From contig DNCF01000076.1 of the NCBI GenBank assembly GCA_003484545.1, forward strand, positions 1-7,677: a stretch of 7,677 nucleotides of DNA, in the 5' to 3' direction. Position numbers and translations under genes: made by a program. The notes under the pieces were generated by a model. The model was not told where the DNA came from and ran no database searches. It saw nothing but the letters and a program-made list of their open reading frames with translations. The stretch is from Massilia sp. GTDB taxonomy: Bacteria > Pseudomonadota > Gammaproteobacteria > Burkholderiales > Burkholderiaceae_D. Below are positions 5,716 through 7,677 of this stretch, piece after piece. How positions within the stretch are numbered: the first letter of the stretch is position 1; each line of letters opens with the position of its first letter.

Positions 5716-6831
5716 TTATCCGCGTGCGCCTAGCTCACGCGCGAGAATGGCCACGATGCGTTCGGCCGCCTTGCCGTCCCACAGTTGCGGACGGCGGCCC
5801 TGCTTGCCTTCGCCGCGCAGCACCTTGCGCGCTTCCTGCACGATCTTCTGCGGATCGGTGCCGGCCAGCACGTTCGAGCCCTCTTCCACCGTCACCGGAC
5901 GCTCGGTGTTTTCGCGGATGGTCACGCAGGGCACGCCCAGTGCCGTGGTTTCTTCCTGCAGGCCGCCGGAGTCGGTCAGCACCACGGCCGCGTCCTTCCA
6001 CAGGTTGAGGAAGGCCATATAGGCCTGGGGACCGGCCAGGGTGACATTCGGACCCAGGTCGATGCCGAACTTCTCGATGTTGGCGCGGGTGCGCGGGTGC
6101 ACCGGGAAGATCAGCGGCAATTCACCCGCGATGTCCTTCAGCGCGCCGGCGATGCGGGCAAAGGTTTCCGGCTCGTCGACGTTGCTCGGACGATGCATGG
6201 TGACCACGCCGTAGCGCCCGCCGTTTTCCTGGGCGCGCGCCTTGAAGGCGGCGGTTTCGAAGCCGGACGTGTCGGCGCGGGTCAGCTTGTCGGCCTGGTA
6301 GAGCACGTTGTCAACCATCACGTGGCCGACGTAGTGCACCGCCGAATCCGGCTTGCCTTCGCGGCGCAGGTGCTCGACCGCCGCCGGCTCGGTGGCGAAG
6401 AACCAGTCCGAGATGCTGTCGGTGACGAGGCGGTTGATTTCTTCCGGCATGGACATGTCGCCGCTGCGCAGGCCGGCCTCGACGTGGGCCACCGGGATGT
6501 TGAGTTTCTTGGCAACGATCGAGCAGGCCAGCGTGGAATTGACGTCGCCGACCACCAGCACGGCCGCCGGACGCTCGGCCACGCACAGTTCCTCGAAGCC
6601 GACCATGATCTTCGCGGTCTGCTGGGCGTGGCTGCCGCCGCCGGCGGCCATGAACACGTCCGGCTGGGGAATGCCGAGCTCCTCGAAGAACACGTCGTTC
6701 ATCTCGCGGTCGTAATGTTGCCCGGTATGGATGATCTTGAAGGTGAGCTTGTCCTGCGCCTGCAGTGCACGCACGATCGGGGCGATCTTCATGAAATTGG
6801 GCCTTGCGCCCGCGACCAGGTAAATGAGCAT
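5716..6831 (-). CDS. wecB: UDP-N-acetylglucosamine 2-epimerase (non-hydrolysing)
   Basis: This enzyme converts UDP-GlcNAc to UDP-ManNAc in the cytoplasm. From the ATG at 6831 it has 371 residues, close to the 376 of E. coli WecB, and starts MLIYLVAGARPNFMKIAPIV, which aligns with the E. coli N-terminus. Other signatures are TGQHYD at 36-41, GDVNSTLA at 95-102, HVEAGLRSGD at 116-125, PEEINR at 129-134, TMHRPSNV at 211-218 and DSGGLQEE at 287-294. The residues equivalent to the catalytic Asp95, Glu117, Glu131 and His213 of E. coli are present as Asp96, Glu118, Glu131 and His213. I prefer this ATG because an AGGA lies 10 bases upstream. A GTG at 6849 would add six residues that do not align and has no ribosome site. 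A UDP-ManNAc dehydrogenase gene (wecC) is not seen in the window. Confidence 0.96.
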   Translation of the reverse strand: MLIYLVAGARPNFMKIAPIVRALQAQDKLTFKIIHTGQHYDREMNDVFFEELGIPQPDVFMAAGGGSHAQQTAKIMVGFEELCVAERPAAVLVVGDVNSTLACSIVAKKLNIPVAHVEAGLRSGDMSMPEEINRLVTDSISDWFFATEPAAVEHLRREGKPDSAVHYVGHVMVDNVLYQADKLTRADTSGFETAAFKARAQENGGRYGVVTMHRPSNVDEPETFARIAGALKDIAGELPLIFPVHPRTRANIEKFGIDLGPNVTLAGPQAYMAFLNLWKDAAVVLTDSGGLQEETTALGVPCVTIRENTERPVTVEEGSNVLAGTDPQKIVQEARKVLRGEGKQGRRPQLWDGKAAERIVAILARELGARG

Positions 6832-6870
6832 GTTTGGACTATCCTGCACTGTAGTAATTATTGAAACTAG
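6832..6870 (-). other. AT-rich spacer between the lyase gene and wecB
   Basis: This 39-nt gap is much richer in A/T than its surroundings and contains AGGA for wecB and ACTACAGT at 6855-6848, a variant of the octamer seen before three other genes. AATAAT-like -10 candidates occur, but I find no -35 at proper distance. With so short a gap, co-transcription with the lyase gene is likely. Confidence 0.4.
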
Positions 6871-7677
6871 TTAGAAAAACGTTATTGTAAACCTGCATTC
6901 GACAGGAACGGCGGACGATACGGTCGTGATACGCAGGACGTCGCATGGTTGCTTCGATTCGTAGCAGCGCGAGTACCAGCCGAGCGGCGGATTTTCGGCG
7001 CCGCGCACCAGTTCGAGCTTGAGGTCGGCGCCGCTGGCCTGCATCTGCAGGGCGAAGCGCTTGCCGCGCACGTGCAGGCCGGTGCTGGTCAGGCGCACGT
7101 TCAGTTCGGGCGCGAAATGCCAGAACAGTTCCAGCGGATGCGGCTTCTTGCCGGCGACTTCGTCGCGCACCGTGAGCGTGGAGCTGGCGGCGTCGAAGCG
7201 CACGCTGCGCACGTGGCGCACCGGGTCGGACAGGCGCGCATAGCCGTCGTGCGAGCCGCGGAAATCGAATTCGTGGGGCGAAGTCGGCATGCGCTCGATG
7301 CTGGCGCGCGCCTTGCGCAGCCAGATGAAGCGCCCGCCCGACACCGACTGGTCGCGACCGTCGATGCGCACCGTGTTGTGGGCCGACGTACCACGGAAAT
7401 AGTCGCGCCACTTCTGCTCCTGCCAGTAGGAATAGGTGCCGGGGTCGACCAGCACCTCCTCGCCCGCCACCGACAGCGTCATCGACAACGCGTCGGCGTG
7501 GCCATGGGCGGCGATCCCGAGGTAGCCGAGCGGGCCGCAGTCGAGCATGCCCTTGATCTCGTCGGGCGCCCCGAAGTGCGAGCCGAACAGGAAGTAGCCG
7601 CCGTCCGGGAAGGCCCAGCCGGTGTCGGGCTCGTGGGCGTCGGCGTCCGGGCGGCGCCCGGGCAGCGCGTGCAGCAG
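6871..7677 (-). CDS. Heparinase II/III-like polysaccharide lyase family protein, C-terminal part (5' end outside window)
   Basis: The frame is open from the right edge to a TAA at 6871, giving 268 residues of the C-terminal part; the true start lies outside. The conserved core of heparinase II/III-like proteins is visible in local numbering: GGYFLFGSHFG at about 27-37, AAHGHADALSMTLSVAGEEV at 56-75 with the histidine pair, LVDPGTYSYW at 76-85, and RGTSAHNTVRIDG at 95-107. After that comes a beta-sandwich-like tail. Related proteins cleave uronic-acid polysaccharides by beta-elimination in the periplasm or outside, and such genes are frequent in exopolysaccharide clusters, where they may trim or release the polymer; that role here is inference. 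The substrate is not readable, and the signal peptide, if any, lies outside the window. It is the first visible gene of the operon, 39 bases before wecB. The final residues (CRFTITFF) fall in an AT-richer stretch. Confidence 0.88.
   Translation of the reverse strand: MLHALPGRRPDADAHEPDTGWAFPDGGYFLFGSHFGAPDEIKGMLDCGPLGYLGIAAHGHADALSMTLSVAGEEVLVDPGTYSYWQEQKWRDYFRGTSAHNTVRIDGRDQSVSGGRFIWLRKARASIERMPTSPHEFDFRGSHDGYARLSDPVRHVRSVRFDAASSTLTVRDEVAGKKPHPLELFWHFAPELNVRLTSTGLHVRGKRFALQMQASGADLKLELVRGAENPPLGWYSRCYESKQPCDVLRITTVSSAVPVECRFTITFF

Noticed and set aside
6832..6849. GTG at 6849 as an upstream start for wecB
   Set aside because: It adds six residues that do not align with the family and lacks a ribosome site. 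The ATG at 6831 has AGGA upstream and matches the usual N-terminus.
5785..6864. Plus-strand open frame of 359 codons opposite wecB
   Set aside because: It is antisense to a complete WecB with intact catalytic residues, and has no family features of its own.
1..7677. CRISPR array, tRNA, rRNA, insertion sequence or attachment site
   Set aside because: I saw no regularly spaced direct repeats, cloverleaf sequence, rRNA segment or transposase/integrase frame on either strand.

Overview
The window is high-GC throughout and every gene I can support lies on the minus strand. Transcription therefore runs from the right edge towards the left. The content points to a Gram-negative bacterium with an exosortase/PEP-CTERM type exopolysaccharide locus. 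A betaproteobacterium of the Massilia/Oxalobacteraceae kind is my best guess from codon bias, gene content and the GTAG-type REP pair, but no rRNA or other phylogenetic marker is present to prove it.

Layout in transcription order: (1) the 3' part of a heparinase II/III-like polysaccharide lyase gene, cut by the right edge (6871-7677). (2) wecB, UDP-GlcNAc 2-epimerase (5716-6831). (3) A WecG/TagA/CpsF-family glycosyltransferase, 6 nt behind wecB (4966-5709). (4) A 226-nt spacer with a long imperfect hairpin directly after that gene and smaller hairpins in the galE leader. (5) galE, UDP-glucose 4-epimerase (3735-4739). (6) A 119-nt spacer with an A-rich stretch and a weak promoter candidate. 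(7) An NDP-sugar synthase-type nucleotidyltransferase with a left-handed beta-helix tail (2446-3615). (8) manC, overlapping it by ATGA (1031-2449). (9) A strong intrinsic terminator (982-1008) that closes the operon. (10) A pair of inverted REP-like hairpins (806-957). (11) A separate gene for a secreted TLDc-domain protein (1-698), with a near-ideal ribosome binding site, running off the left edge.

The operon genes form a coherent set. WecB would supply UDP-ManNAc and the TagA-like enzyme would transfer it. GalE would supply UDP-Gal, and ManC plus the second nucleotidyltransferase would supply GDP-mannose and another activated sugar. The lyase-like protein would trim or modify the polymer. 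The secreted protein fits as a PEP-CTERM surface protein of the same envelope system.

The most striking anomaly is at the left edge. The PEP-CTERM sorting signal of the last gene is present but in the wrong orientation: a 49-nt segment carrying it is flanked by an exact 30-bp inverted repeat that reaches base 1. A fold-back assembly or sequencing artefact at a contig end is the likeliest cause. A small invertible switch that toggles the surface anchor is the exciting alternative. A shared 8-mer, TCAACAGT, upstream of three genes is a second unexplained signal.
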